Shown here one piece after another: positions 8,361-17,901 of a stretch of DNA of 64,000 bases. How positions within the stretch are numbered: position 1 is the first letter of the stretch; every line of letters starts with the position of its first letter. A model generated the notes under the pieces. The model was not told the origin of the DNA and did not search any database. It saw only the letters and a list, made by a program, of their open reading frames with translations. Position numbers and translations under genes: made by a program. Source of the DNA: Flavobacteriales bacterium (GTDB taxonomy: Bacteria > Bacteroidota > Bacteroidia > Flavobacteriales_F > PHOS-HE28); assembly GCA_016715995.1 (NCBI GenBank), contig JADJXF010000009.1, forward strand, positions 1 through 64,000. The letters run 5' to 3'.

Positions 8361-9332
8361 TCAACGTTTGGGCTTCACGCCTCCGCACTGCTCCAGCCAT
8401 AGCTGGTCCACTTCGGGGATATCCGCGAGGGCCCGGGCGATGCTGAGATCCTGACAGGCTTTCTCGCGCTCGCCTTTGCGAAGTCGGAGTATCGCGCGCG
8501 TGCGTAGCGCATGGGCGTTGCTCGGGAAGTTCTTGATGCTGCGCTCCACGTCCGCCCACGCTTCATCGTTGCGTCCCATCCGCACGTAGGTATACGCCCT
8601 GTTGCTCAATGCGACGGGCTCATCCTTGTCGTACATCAGCGCCCGCTCCAGCGCTTTCAGGGCATCGTCATATCGCTCGAGCATGGTGAGTTCATAGCCC
8701 CGGTTGCTCCAATGCCCCAGTTCGCTCGGCTCCAGGTCGCAGAGCCGCTCCAGCACGCGCAGCGCATCGGCATGGCGCTGTTCGCCATCATAAAGCCTTG
8801 CCAGCGTGCGCATGGGTTGCACTTCTTCCACGCCATATTCAATGGCACGTTCGAAATCCGCGATCGCATCCACGTTCCGCCGGTCCTCCGCACGCACCTC
8901 ACCGCGGATGTTCAGCGCCCGCGCCCTCGCCCGCTCGCTCTTGAGCAACTCGATGGCCTTGGTGACGTGGTATTCAGCCTTGGGGGTGTCGGTGGCCCGC
9001 AGCGCATAGCGCGCGCGCTGGAAGTGCGCCTCACCGGAGCTGCTGTCCAGCTTCAGCGCCTTGTCCACGTCCAATAGGAACCGGTCCATGCGATTCAACG
9101 CCTCGAACGCGCGTGCCCGGCTGAGCAATGTGTTGGTCGTGCTCTCCTTCTTCACAGCTTGGTCGAACACATCCAGCGCTTTCTGCGGCTTGCCCACGTC
9201 CAGCAGTGAATCGCCCCGGACCAGCAGCACATTCACGCTCTGGGCGCGTAATGTGAAGGTGCCCGCGACGAGGATGGCGGTCAGCACCACCGGCATGAGC
9301 GGACGTCGGACGCGGACGTGGAAGGATGGCAT
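8361..9332 (-). CDS. Secreted or periplasmic tetratricopeptide-repeat protein
   Basis: A 323-residue protein with an N-terminal export signal (positively charged VRVRRPL, then a hydrophobic stretch ending FTLRAQ) followed by about seven TPR units. Recognisable TPR helices include LLDVGKPQKALDVFDQAV, FQRARYALRA, YDGEQRHADALRVLERL and NRGYELTMLERYDDALKAL. TPRs act as protein-interaction scaffolds, and no catalytic domain is present. ATG 9332 gives a good n-region; 9296 (MPVVLTAIL) is an alternative. A TACCTTCG element ends only 7 nt upstream of 9332, so either the transcript is nearly leaderless or the later start is used. It is followed by the convergent gene ending at 8351. Confidence 0.8.
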   Translation of the reverse strand: MPSFHVRVRRPLMPVVLTAILVAGTFTLRAQSVNVLLVRGDSLLDVGKPQKALDVFDQAVKKESTTNTLLSRARAFEALNRMDRFLLDVDKALKLDSSSGEAHFQRARYALRATDTPKAEYHVTKAIELLKSERARARALNIRGEVRAEDRRNVDAIADFERAIEYGVEEVQPMRTLARLYDGEQRHADALRVLERLCDLEPSELGHWSNRGYELTMLERYDDALKALERALMYDKDEPVALSNRAYTYVRMGRNDEAWADVERSIKNFPSNAHALRTRAILRLRKGEREKACQDLSIARALADIPEVDQLWLEQCGGVKPKR

Positions 9333-9338
9333 GCGCGG

Positions 9339-9346
9339 CGAAGGTA
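9339..9346 (-). promoter_or_regulatory. Promoter-like -7 element TACCTTCG for the TPR gene
   Basis: TACCTTCG on the minus strand, 7 nt from ATG 9332 and 43 nt from ATG 9296. If 9332 is the true start, transcription would begin at or next to the start codon. Confidence 0.4.
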
Positions 9347-9379
9347 GCAGACCCCGTGGGCATGCGCCGTGCCACGTCT

Positions 9380-10399
9380 TCACCACCGCGCCACCGGTAC
9401 CGTATCGAGGCCTGCGATGCGACCCGCGCGGAAGAGCAGGTCGCCCGCCATAGCGATCATCGCGGCGTTATCGGTGCAGTACGCGAATGGCGGAAGGTGG
9501 AGCCGCCAACCTTCCTGTGCCGTAAGGCGGGTCGCTTCGCTACGCAACAGGCTGTTCGCGCTGACGCCACCAGCGATGCCGATGGTTGATACCCCATGCG
9601 CGTGGGCCGCGTCACGCAGCTTCAGCATCAGGATGCGCACGATATGCCGCTGCAGCGATGCGCAGAGGTGGGGCAGCTCACGTCCGATGAATGACTCATC
9701 GCGCGCTTGTTCCTTCCGTACGAGCTGCGCGAAGGCTGTCTTGATGCCGCTGAAGCTCATGTCGAGGCCAGGGACATCGGGCATGGGCAGATGAAAGCGG
9801 TCCGCGTCACCATCGCGCGCGTGCCGGTCGATGAGCGGGCCGCCGGGATAGGAGAGGCCCAGCAGTTTGGCGCCCTTGTCGAATGCCTCGCCGGCGGCAT
9901 CGTCGAGCGTGGTGCCGATCACCATCATGTCGAGCGGGCCGCGCACCAGGACCAGCTGCGTATGACCGCCGCTGACCGTGAGGTTGATGAACGGGAATCG
10001 CGGGGACTCGCGTTCGGCATCGTCGCGGATGAAATGTGCCAGCACATGCGCCCGCACATGATCCACGGCCACCAACGGTTTGCCCAGCGCCTGTGCCAAG
10101 GAGCGCGCGAAGCAGGCGCCTACGAGCAACGCGCCGATGAGCCCTGGTCCCTGGGTGAACGCGACCACATCGATGTCTCCTCGTGCGATGCCAGCCTTCC
10201 GCAGGGCCTCCTGCACCGTGGGCACGATGTGCTCCTGGTGGGCGCGGCTGGCCAATTCCGGTACCACGCCCCAGCGCGCATGCACGTCCTGGCCCGCCAC
10301 CACGTTGCTGAGCACGCGCCCATCAGCGAGCACGGCGGCTGCGGTATCGTCGCACGAACTCTCGATGCCAAGGACGATGAGCGGAGATCCGGGCGGCAT
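9380..10399 (-). CDS. tsaD: tRNA N6-adenosine threonylcarbamoyltransferase TsaD
   Basis: The 339-residue protein is the normal length for TsaD (YgjD/Kae1/Qri7), the ASKHA-fold enzyme that transfers the threonylcarbamoyl group to A37 of ANN-decoding tRNAs with TsaB and TsaE. Visible family motifs are the N-terminal VLGIESSCDDTAAAV, the metal-binding HVRAHVLAHF segment, SGGHTQLVLV, DDAAGEAFDKGAKLLGL with YPGG, and the C-terminal GGVSANSLLR and CTDNAAMIA. ATG 10399 starts just before VLGIESSCDDT; the longer form from 10483 adds an unrelated tail that overlaps the divergent promoter region. It is divergent from the tamB-like gene, an arrangement I believe is common in Bacteroidota (not checked). 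Confidence 0.95.
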   Translation of the reverse strand: MPPGSPLIVLGIESSCDDTAAAVLADGRVLSNVVAGQDVHARWGVVPELASRAHQEHIVPTVQEALRKAGIARGDIDVVAFTQGPGLIGALLVGACFARSLAQALGKPLVAVDHVRAHVLAHFIRDDAERESPRFPFINLTVSGGHTQLVLVRGPLDMMVIGTTLDDAAGEAFDKGAKLLGLSYPGGPLIDRHARDGDADRFHLPMPDVPGLDMSFSGIKTAFAQLVRKEQARDESFIGRELPHLCASLQRHIVRILMLKLRDAAHAHGVSTIGIAGGVSANSLLRSEATRLTAQEGWRLHLPPFAYCTDNAAMIAMAGDLLFRAGRIAGLDTVPVARW

Positions 10400-10407
10400 G
10401 CGGAGGC

Positions 10408-10415
10408 TACTTTTG
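10408..10415 (+). promoter_or_regulatory. Possible -7 element TACTTTTG upstream of the tamB-like gene
   Basis: An exact match to the Bacteroidota -7 consensus TANNTTTG on the plus strand, 89 nt before ATG 10504 in the 104-nt tsaD/tamB divergent region. No convincing -33 TTTG is seen. The long implied leader makes this tentative. Confidence 0.3.
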
Positions 10416-10503
10416 AGCGGATCGGCCCGGTGATCGCAGGAGCCACGGGCAAAGAAAGGGACACCTGGCCGCAGCACGCACATATCCGATCAGGCGCCGC
10501 ATC

Positions 10504-13500
10504 ATGCGCTGGTTCGGCGTCGCGGTGCTCACCCTGCTGCTGCTGCTGCTGATCTGCGGAGGCCTTCTGTTGATTCCCGCCGTGCAGACCGCAGTGGCCT
10601 CGCGGTTGGCCGCCTGGGTCTCGGAGCGCACGGGTGCCGAGGTGCGCATCGGCCGTGTTGCGCTAACGCTCGATGGGAGCGTGCTGGTCTCTGACGTGTA
10701 TGTGGGCGACCTGCCCGGCGACACCCTCTTCGTCGTGCCGGAGCTGAAGGTGCGCGGGCTGCGGGTGCATCCGCGCGCGCATGTGGTGAAGCTGGACGAC
10801 CTCGAGTTGCGTGGCGTGCGATTCCGCCTCGCCACCGCGTCCAGCGATACGCACAGCAATCTCACCAACTTGTTGGAGAAGCTCGCCTCGGCCGATAGCA
10901 CCAAGGCCGGCGCCGATTGGACCATTCGCTGCGCGCATTTCCTAATCGACAGCCTCCATTTCTCCTTCCACGACGACAATAGCCCAATGAAGCCGTTCGG
11001 CGTCGATTTCAAGCACATCGACATCCCTGATGCGCACGTGGAAGGGCGTTCCCTCTCGGTCGTGGGCGATTCGATCTTCGCATTGATTGACCCGATGAGC
11101 CTGACGGATCGGAGCGGGTTGCGGATCGACCGGCTCGCGGGCAGTACTTCGGTGAGCGGGAAAGGAGTCTCCATCGATGAGCTCGACCTCCGCACGCCGA
11201 AGTCGCGGATTGATGGCAGGTTGGTGATGGAAGCGGAGAACTGGCGATCCTTCAACGAGTTCACGACCTCTGTGCCGCTGCGGTTCGACCTCGCGCCGTC
11301 GACGCTCGACATGGCCGACATCGCGTGGTTCGCACATGAGCTGGAGGGAATCCGGTTCCCCATGGAGATCGAGGGCAAGGTGCGCGGCACCATCGACGAC
11401 CTGAAGGGCCGCGGGCTGCGCATCAAGTTCGGCGAGTCGAGCACCTTCACGGGTTCCGCTGAGCTGAGCGGCCTGCCGGATATCGACGCCACGTTCATGC
11501 TGATCGATGTGGACGAGCTGCATACGTCCGTGGAGGAGCTGCAGCGCATGCCGATTCCGCCATTCACGAGCCAGCAACGGTTGCAGCTTCCGGCAGAGCT
11601 GACATCCATGGGTCGCATCGATCTCTCCGGTCGCTTCACCGGCTTCCTGCGCGCTTTCACCGCCGACGGGCGCGCGGCAACCGCGCTCGGCGGCCTGCGC
11701 GCATACATGAGCTATGAACGCGACACGGTGAGCGGAAAGGCCGTGGTCGGCGGGCGCCTGGCGACCACCCGGTTCAACATCGGCCCCATCGTCGGCAGCC
11801 GGATGGTCGGGCCTGTTACCGCCAACGTGCGGGTGAAGGCCATCGGTCGCACCCTGCGTACCATGGCGATTGATCTCGATGGCGACATCCCGCTCTTCAC
11901 CGTAAATGGCCGGCCCATCACGGGCATCGTCGCTGACGGACGCTTGGAACGCAACCTGTTCAACGGCAGCCTGCGCACTGACGACGAGAACCTCCAGCTG
12001 CGCTTCAAAGGGCTGGCCGATCTGCGTGGGCGCTGGCCCAAGGTGGATTTCACCGCCGACCTGCAGCACGCAGACCTCAAGGCGCTGGGCTTTTCCAAGG
12101 CGCCGGGCTACAACGCGCTCAGCCTGCAGCTCAGTGCCAACGGGCGTCTCTCCCCCGACAGTCTTCAAGGCCAGTTGTTCGTCCGGGGCATCTCCTACTG
12201 CGCGAGCGGCAAGGAGTACGAGTTCGGCGACATCGCGCTCGTGAGCGACCGGGAAGGTGGCGAGAACGTCCTTCGGCTCGATGCCTCCTTCGCGGAAGCA
12301 GAAGTGTTGGGGGCTTTCCTGCCGACCAGGTTGCCGCAGGCGCTCGCGCACGTGATCTACAGCGTGTTCCCGGCGCTGGGCGACCAGGTGATCTACAAGC
12401 AGGAGCCGCAGGATTTCCGGTTCCGCGTGGTGACGCGCGAGACCGCTGATCTGCTCGGCCTGTTTGTCCCCACGCTCGCCATCGCACCTGGCGCCGAGTT
12501 CAAAGGCTGGTTCAACACGCGCACCTTCGATCTGGGCTTTTCCGCACTGATGCCGCAGGTGCGCTACGGTGGCTTGCGCATCGATTCGCTGCAGCTCGTG
12601 GCTGACAAGACCTTGGACCTGCTCGCATTCGGAGCGCGCAGCACGCGGCAACAAGTGAGCGATAGCGTCTGGTTCGGCGGAACCGCCATCACCGGCAAGG
12701 CCTACCAGGATGAGTTGGAACTCGAGATCGGTTGGAACACCAGCAGCGAGGGCACCAACGGTGATTTCGAGCTGCAAGGCGAGGTGCGCGGCCTGCGGAG
12801 TTTGACGCTCGACCTTCTGCCGTCGAGCCTATTCTTCGGCCGCGGCACCTGGGCCAATCAACGGCCCGCGTATATCCGCATCGACAGCAGCACCGTTGTC
12901 ATCGACTCGCTGGTCCTGCGCAACGGCCCGCAGCGCATCGCTTTCGATGGCGTGATCGCTCGGGACCCCACCGAGTCCCTCGCCTTCGAGCTCGATGCAG
13001 TGGACCTGCTCAACCTCGAGCCGTTGCTGAAAGGCCCTGTCCTGCACGGCACTGTCAGCGGCGATGGTCGCCTCTTCGACCTGTACAACACGCCATATGT
13101 GGTGAGCTACATCTGTGGCGACAGCCTGCGTGTGCGCGATGTCCCCATTGGCGACATCCGCTTCGCGGCCTCATGGCTCGAAGGGCGCGGCTCATTGGAT
13201 CTCAACGGCACCCTGACGCGCGGCCCCATCAAGGCGCTGGATTTCACCGGCCGCATGGCGGTGAAGGATGGCAATGATCTGGACATGCTCCTGCTCATGG
13301 ACCGCTTCGACCTTTCCCTGGTGAACCCCTACCTGCCGGGCGGCATCAGTGATATCGGCGGCCTGATCACCGGCAACATCGCGCTTACTGGAACCCTGTC
13401 GGATCCACGGCTGGAAGGCCGTGTGGACCTGACCGATGCCTCGCTCCGCATCGATTACCTCAACACCCGCTACACCTTCTCGAGTCCCGTGGACATCGCA

Positions 13501-14866
13501 CCCGACATGTTCACCATCGACCTGGTAAGCGTGCGCGACGAGGAGGGGCATATCGCGCGCATGGGCGCCACTGTGATCCACGAAAAGCTCAAGAACTGGA
13601 ACTACAACATCTGGGGGCAGCATGGAGAATCTGCTCGTGCTGAACACCTCCTCCGCCATGAACGACAGGTACTATGGCAGGGCGTATGGCACCGGCGACG
13701 TCGAGGTGAGCGGTTCAATGGGTTCGCTCGAGATTTCCGTGGATGCGACGACCGGTCCCGGCACCACCATTCATTTCCCCGTAGGCGGCAGCACCGAGGT
13801 ATCACCCATCAGCTTCGTGCGCTTCGGTGCGTTGGATTCGGCGCTGGTGGAGGACGATGTGGACCTCACCGGCGTCAGGCTGGACATGGACATCAACGTG
13901 ACGCCGGACGCCTACTTCGAGCTCATCTTCGACCCCACCGTGGGCGACATCATGAGCGGTCGCGGCAACGGCCATATCGAGATGGGCATCACCCCCGCAG
14001 GCGCCTTCTCCATGACCGGTCAGGTGGAGTTGACCGAAGGCGATTACCTCTTCACGCTACGCAACATCGTGAACAAGCGGTTCGAGGTGCAGCCAGGCGG
14101 GCGCATCGTGTGGTACGGCGACCCTTTCGATGCGCAGCTCGACCTGGAGGCGGTGTACAAGGTGCGGGCCTCGCTCTACGACATCGTTCCGCCCACGGAA
14201 CGCACGGAGGCGTACCGCAAGCGCGTTCCTGTGGATGTGGTGATGCGCCTGCGCGACAAGCTGATGAACCCGGAGATCAGCTTCCAAGTGCGCGTGCCAA
14301 CCGTGGATGAGAACGTGAAGGCGCAGGTGAACAGCGTGCTCAGCACCGAACAGGAGATGAACCGTCAGGTCTTCGCGCTCATCGTGCTCAACAAGTTCCT
14401 TGAACCACCGGCCTATGCTGGTTCCGATGCGACCGCGGGCACCGGTAACGTGGCAAGCACCACGACCAGCGAACTGCTCAGCAATCAGGTGAGCAACTGG
14501 CTCAGCGGCCTTAGCAACGATTTCGACCTCGGGTTCAACTACCGGCCGGGTGACAACATCACGCAGGACGAATTGGAGCTCATGGTGAGCACGCAGCTCT
14601 TCAACGAGCGCCTGCTGCTGACCACGAACGTCGGCGTGCAGTACGGAGCGCGCAGCACCGCCGCCACGGACAACATCATCGGCGACTTCCAATTGGAGTA
14701 CCTCATGACCGACGATGGGCGGTTCCGCCTCAAGGCCTTCAGCATGACCAACGACCGTAACCTGAACCAGGCTGATCAGGCGCCCACCACTCAGGGTGGC
14801 GGCGTCGTGTACCGGCGTGAATTCGACAGGTTCTGGGATCTGTTCAGGAAAGGGAAGAAGAAGTGA
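10504..14866 (+). CDS. tamB: TamB-like translocation/assembly module protein (DUF490), interrupted by a +1 frameshift
   Basis: This is one very large gene read in two frames. It begins with an inner-membrane anchor (MRWFGVAVLTLLLLLLICGG) followed by AsmA/TamB-type repetitive beta-strand sequence spanning the periplasm. The C-terminal DUF490 domain includes NWNYNIWG, ENLLVLNTSSAMND, YGRAYGTGDVEVSG, HFPVGGSTEVSPISFVRF and the final VYRREFDRF. As written, the first frame runs on to a stop at 14310 in arginine-rich nonsense after NIWGQHG, while the true C-terminus is in another frame and could be entered only at ATG 13622. Removing one G from the GGGGG run at 13613-13617 joins them as NIWGSMENLLVL, giving about 1453 residues. 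TamB works with an Omp85 protein in outer-membrane assembly or lipid transport. The single-base homopolymer cause suggests sequencing error or a recent mutation. Confidence 0.88.
13613..13617 (+). other. Frameshift site (G5 run) inside the tamB-like gene
   Basis: A five-G run at the point where coding sense jumps from the frame of 10504 to the frame of 13622. Deleting one G restores a continuous DUF490 sequence. It splits the gene into apparent reading frames 10504-14310 and 13622-14866. Confidence 0.8.
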
Positions 14867-14958
14867 AAGGGTGTTCCGGCCCTCAGAACCAAGGTCGAAT
14901 GACGCCGACTTGGGCCTTGAGCGTGACACTGGTCACCCGATCCAGCTGGCGAGCCTGG

Positions 14959-14966
14959 TATCTTCG
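14959..14966 (+). promoter_or_regulatory. Promoter-like -7 element TATCTTCG for the MbnP/MauG operon
   Basis: TATCTTCG on the plus strand, 36 nt before ATG 15002, in the 135-nt gap after the tamB-like gene. It is the only candidate promoter seen for the three overlapping genes that follow. Confidence 0.45.
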
Positions 14967-15001
14967 CGCGGCACGGAACCATATCCGTATCACGTTGTTG
15001 A

Positions 15002-15754
15002 ATGGCCATGAGAACCCCATTGCTGATAGCCGGATCGCTCCTCCTCATATCCGCCTGCCGAAAGGATGAGCCGGTGGGCGCTGGGCCTGGGCAGGCCATC
15101 CTGCGCATTGACGTGGTGCCGGAATGGGAGGGTCAACCGTTCACGGCCTTCACGGAATACCGTGCTCCAGGCAACTACCGCTTCCAAGCAGAGATGCTGC
15201 GCATGTACCTGAGCGACCTGCGTTTGGTGAATGCCAGCGACGAGCAGGTTCTGGAGCAAGTGCGGCTTCTGGACCTCGGTACAGGACCAAAGCAGTTCGA
15301 GTTGATCGCTCCCGAGGGTGAATGGCTCGGGTTGAGGTCGGGCATCGGCCTTCCGCACGACCTGAATTACAGCAACACGAGCCTGTTTGACCAGGATCAC
15401 CCGATGAGCGTGAACACCGGCATGTACTGGAGTTGGGCCACGGGTTACAAGTTCGTGCTGTTTGATGGCCGCTATGACCCGGATCCATTGGGCACAGGCG
15501 CCCTGCTCGCGCCATTCTCGGTTCACACCGGCATGGATACCTGCTTCACGGAAGTGGACCTCTTCCCGGCGCTGCCGTTCAGCACCGCGCTCGGCACCAC
15601 GACATCCCTCACGTTACGCGTGGATGTGAGCGGATTCCTGTTGAATGGACCGGATACGATCAACGTGACCACCGAGAATCAGTCGCACGGCGGCAATCTG
15701 CCGCTGGCCCTGAAGCTCACGCGCAACGTGCGACGCAGCATGCGCATCGAATGA
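15002..15754 (+). CDS. MbnP-like copper-binding lipoprotein
   Basis: A 250-residue lipoprotein: signal peptide with lipobox LLISAC (Cys19). The body fits the MbnP family: MYLSDLRLV, then GIGLPHDLN, DQDHPMSVNTGMYWSWATGYKF with Trp143 and Trp145, and a C-terminal HGGNLPLALKLTRN. In methanotrophs, MbnP is a periplasmic copper-binding protein in which a tryptophan is oxidised to kynurenine by the dihaem partner MbnH (established for that pair). Here the gene is followed by two dihaem MauG-type genes with ATGA overlaps, the same partnership. Copper binding and Trp oxidation are inferred, not shown. ATG 15008 is an alternative start. No methanobactin precursor was noticed nearby. Confidence 0.78.
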   Translation: MAMRTPLLIAGSLLLISACRKDEPVGAGPGQAILRIDVVPEWEGQPFTAFTEYRAPGNYRFQAEMLRMYLSDLRLVNASDEQVLEQVRLLDLGTGPKQFELIAPEGEWLGLRSGIGLPHDLNYSNTSLFDQDHPMSVNTGMYWSWATGYKFVLFDGRYDPDPLGTGALLAPFSVHTGMDTCFTEVDLFPALPFSTALGTTTSLTLRVDVSGFLLNGPDTINVTTENQSHGGNLPLALKLTRNVRRSMRIE

Positions 15755-16764
15755 GGATTGTCATCATCGCCATCGGACTTATGCTGCTCGCTGCGGCGTG
15801 TCGACGCACGGCGGAAGACGAAGTCCTGACGCGGGACGATACCCCGTTCGCCCTCCAGCTGCCGGTCGGATTCACACCGGTGGCCGCGCCGGCCGATAAT
15901 CCGCTCACACTCGCATCGGTGCAGCTGGGCAAGGCGCTCTTCTTCGAGAAGCGTCTCTCGCGGGATGGGACCATCTCTTGTGCATCGTGCCACTTCCCGG
16001 CGCACGCCTTCAGCGATACGGTGCCATTGAGCCTTGGTGTGGACGGGCTGCCGGGCATGCGCAACGCGCCCTCGCTTGCCAACCTGGCCTATCACCCCGC
16101 CTTCTTCCGCGATGGTGGTGTACCCACGTTGGAGCAGCAGGTGATCGCGCCCATCCATGATCCGGTGGAGATGGACCACAGCATCATCCAAGCTGCTGCG
16201 GCCCTGCGGCACCAGGAGCCATATAGCACCATGAGCATGCGCGCGTTCGGCATTCCGCTGGATGCCTTGGGCCTCTCACGTGCCTTGGCGAGCTATGAGC
16301 GCACGCTCATCAGCGGATGGTCGCGCTGGGACCGCTGGATGCTGGGCGATGCCACGGCACTCACGGAAAGCGAGCAGCGTGGTTGGGAACTGTTCTCCAG
16401 CGCGGACCTGAATTGCCTGGCCTGCCATGGCGGCTTCGATTTCAGCGACCACGATTACCACAACGTGGGGCAGTATCTCAGCTACGTCGATCCAGGCCGG
16501 GAGCGCATCACCCTTCGGCCTGAAGACCATGGCCGGTTCAAGACACCCTCCTTGCGCAACATCGCGATCACTGCGCCGTACATGCACGACGGAAGCATGG
16601 TCACATTGGAGGAGGTCATCGATCATTTCGCAACCGGAGGACAGGCCCATCCGAACCGCGACCCGGAAATGCGGAGCTTTGCATTGACGCCGACGCAGCG
16701 GGCGGACCTGATCGCCTTCCTGCACGCACTCACGGACGAACGCCCCTTGGACCAATTGCCATGA
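15751..16764 (+). CDS. Dihaem cytochrome-c peroxidase/MauG family lipoprotein (first copy, MbnH-like candidate)
   Basis: A 337-residue lipoprotein (lipobox LLAAAC, Cys17) with two haem c attachment motifs, CASCH at 77-81 and CLACH at 222-226, the hallmark of the CcpA/MauG family. Other conserved segments are LGKALFFEKRLSRDGTISC, RNAPSLANLAYHPAFFRDGG, the HDPVEM motif, KTPSLRNIAITAPYMHDGS and the C-terminal LIAFLHALTDE. It starts in an ATGA overlap with the MbnP-like gene and ends in another with the second copy, so the three are translationally coupled. It could be an H2O2 peroxidase or, by context, an MbnH-type enzyme that oxidises the neighbouring MbnP-like protein. Confidence 0.85.
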   Translation: MRIVIIAIGLMLLAAACRRTAEDEVLTRDDTPFALQLPVGFTPVAAPADNPLTLASVQLGKALFFEKRLSRDGTISCASCHFPAHAFSDTVPLSLGVDGLPGMRNAPSLANLAYHPAFFRDGGVPTLEQQVIAPIHDPVEMDHSIIQAAAALRHQEPYSTMSMRAFGIPLDALGLSRALASYERTLISGWSRWDRWMLGDATALTESEQRGWELFSSADLNCLACHGGFDFSDHDYHNVGQYLSYVDPGRERITLRPEDHGRFKTPSLRNIAITAPYMHDGSMVTLEEVIDHFATGGQAHPNRDPEMRSFALTPTQRADLIAFLHALTDERPLDQLP

Positions 16765-17879
16765 AGCGACTCCTCCATATCACAGTCATCATCGCCCTGT
16801 CGGCATTGGCTTTGGTGGCTTGCAAGCCCGATAAGGAGGAGGATGACGATACGGGCGGAGGTGGCAGCCACCAGACCACGCCGTACTCTTTGGCGATACC
16901 CGCCAATTTCCCGCCGATGACGATTCCGGCGGATAATCCGATGACCGTTGAAGGCGTGAAGCTGGGCCGCTTCCTTTTCTATGAGGAGCGCTTGAGCGGC
17001 AACAACACCCAGAGCTGCGCCAGTTGCCATGCGCAGGCCTTCGCCTTCAGCGACAACGGCAACGTCTTCAGCACCGGGATCGATGGCATCCAGGGCAACC
17101 GGACGAGCATGGTGCTGCAGAACCTGGGATGGGAGACGCGCTTCTTCTGGGATGGAAGGGCCATGACACTGGAGGAGCAGATCCTTCAACCCGTGGAGAA
17201 TCCGATCGAGATGCACGAGAGCTGGCCTAACGCCGTCGCCAAGCTCCAAGCCGATCCCGGTTACCAGCAGTTCTTCCTCGATGCATTCGGAAACACGAGC
17301 ATCGACAAGTTCAAGGCGGCCAAGGCCATCGCGCAGTTCTTGCGCACGCTCATCAGCGGCAATTCACGCTTCGATCAGTTCATGCGGGGGGAGATTGTCC
17401 TATCGCCTGAGGAGCAGCTCGGATTCCAGTTGACTCAGCAGGAGGGTGGCGATCCGAGCCTCGGACTGGGCGGCCAGTGGGGCGCGGACTGTTTCCATTG
17501 CCACCCGCATGGCGGCGCGCGCTTCACCGACGGGCTCTTCCGGAACAACGGGCTGGATGCCACGTTCGTGGATGCCGGTCTGGGTGGCGTCACCGGACAG
17601 CCCCAGGATCAAGGCCTTTTCAAGACACCCTCATTGCGCAATGTGGCGGTGAGCGGTCCGTACATGCACGATGGCCGCTTCCAGGCCTTGGAGGAGGTGA
17701 TTGAGCATTACAACAGCGGCGGCGTGCCTTCGCCCACGATCAGCCCGTTCATGAAATTCACGCAGGGCGGACTATCACTCACCCCGGAGAAGAAGGCGCA
17801 GCTGCTGGCCTTCCTCCATTCGCTCACGGACCAGGAGTTCCTCGGCAATCCGGAATTCAGCGATCCGGGCCCGCCATAG
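16761..17879 (+). CDS. Dihaem cytochrome-c peroxidase/MauG family lipoprotein (second copy)
   Basis: A 372-residue paralogue of the upstream gene: lipobox LALVAC (Cys21), an acidic and glycine-rich linker, then haem motifs CASCH at 86-90 and CFHCH at 244-248. It shares the LGRFLFYEERLSGNNTQSC, NPIEM, KTPSLRNVAVSGPYMHDGR and LLAFLHSLTD segments. Compared with the first copy it has a longer insertion before the second haem (QQEGGDPSLGLGGQWG). It is probably periplasmic and attached to the outer membrane by lipid. Two MauG-like enzymes with one MbnP-like protein suggests a division of labour, or one copy may act in general peroxide detoxification. It ends 22 nt before the convergent flavoprotein gene. 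Confidence 0.85.
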   Translation: MKRLLHITVIIALSALALVACKPDKEEDDDTGGGGSHQTTPYSLAIPANFPPMTIPADNPMTVEGVKLGRFLFYEERLSGNNTQSCASCHAQAFAFSDNGNVFSTGIDGIQGNRTSMVLQNLGWETRFFWDGRAMTLEEQILQPVENPIEMHESWPNAVAKLQADPGYQQFFLDAFGNTSIDKFKAAKAIAQFLRTLISGNSRFDQFMRGEIVLSPEEQLGFQLTQQEGGDPSLGLGGQWGADCFHCHPHGGARFTDGLFRNNGLDATFVDAGLGGVTGQPQDQGLFKTPSLRNVAVSGPYMHDGRFQALEEVIEHYNSGGVPSPTISPFMKFTQGGLSLTPEKKAQLLAFLHSLTDQEFLGNPEFSDPGPP

Positions 17880-17901
17880 TGGTGATGGAGTAAGTGAATG
17901 C

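Noticed and set aside
10942..12777. Long minus-strand frames opposite the tamB-like gene (also 10407-11708)
   Set aside because: Low-complexity Ala/Arg/Gln composition, no motifs, and directly opposite a clear TamB sequence.
13600..13630. Programmed ribosomal frameshift in tamB
   Set aside because: No slippery heptamer plus pseudoknot is evident; a one-base indel in a G run explains the shift more simply.
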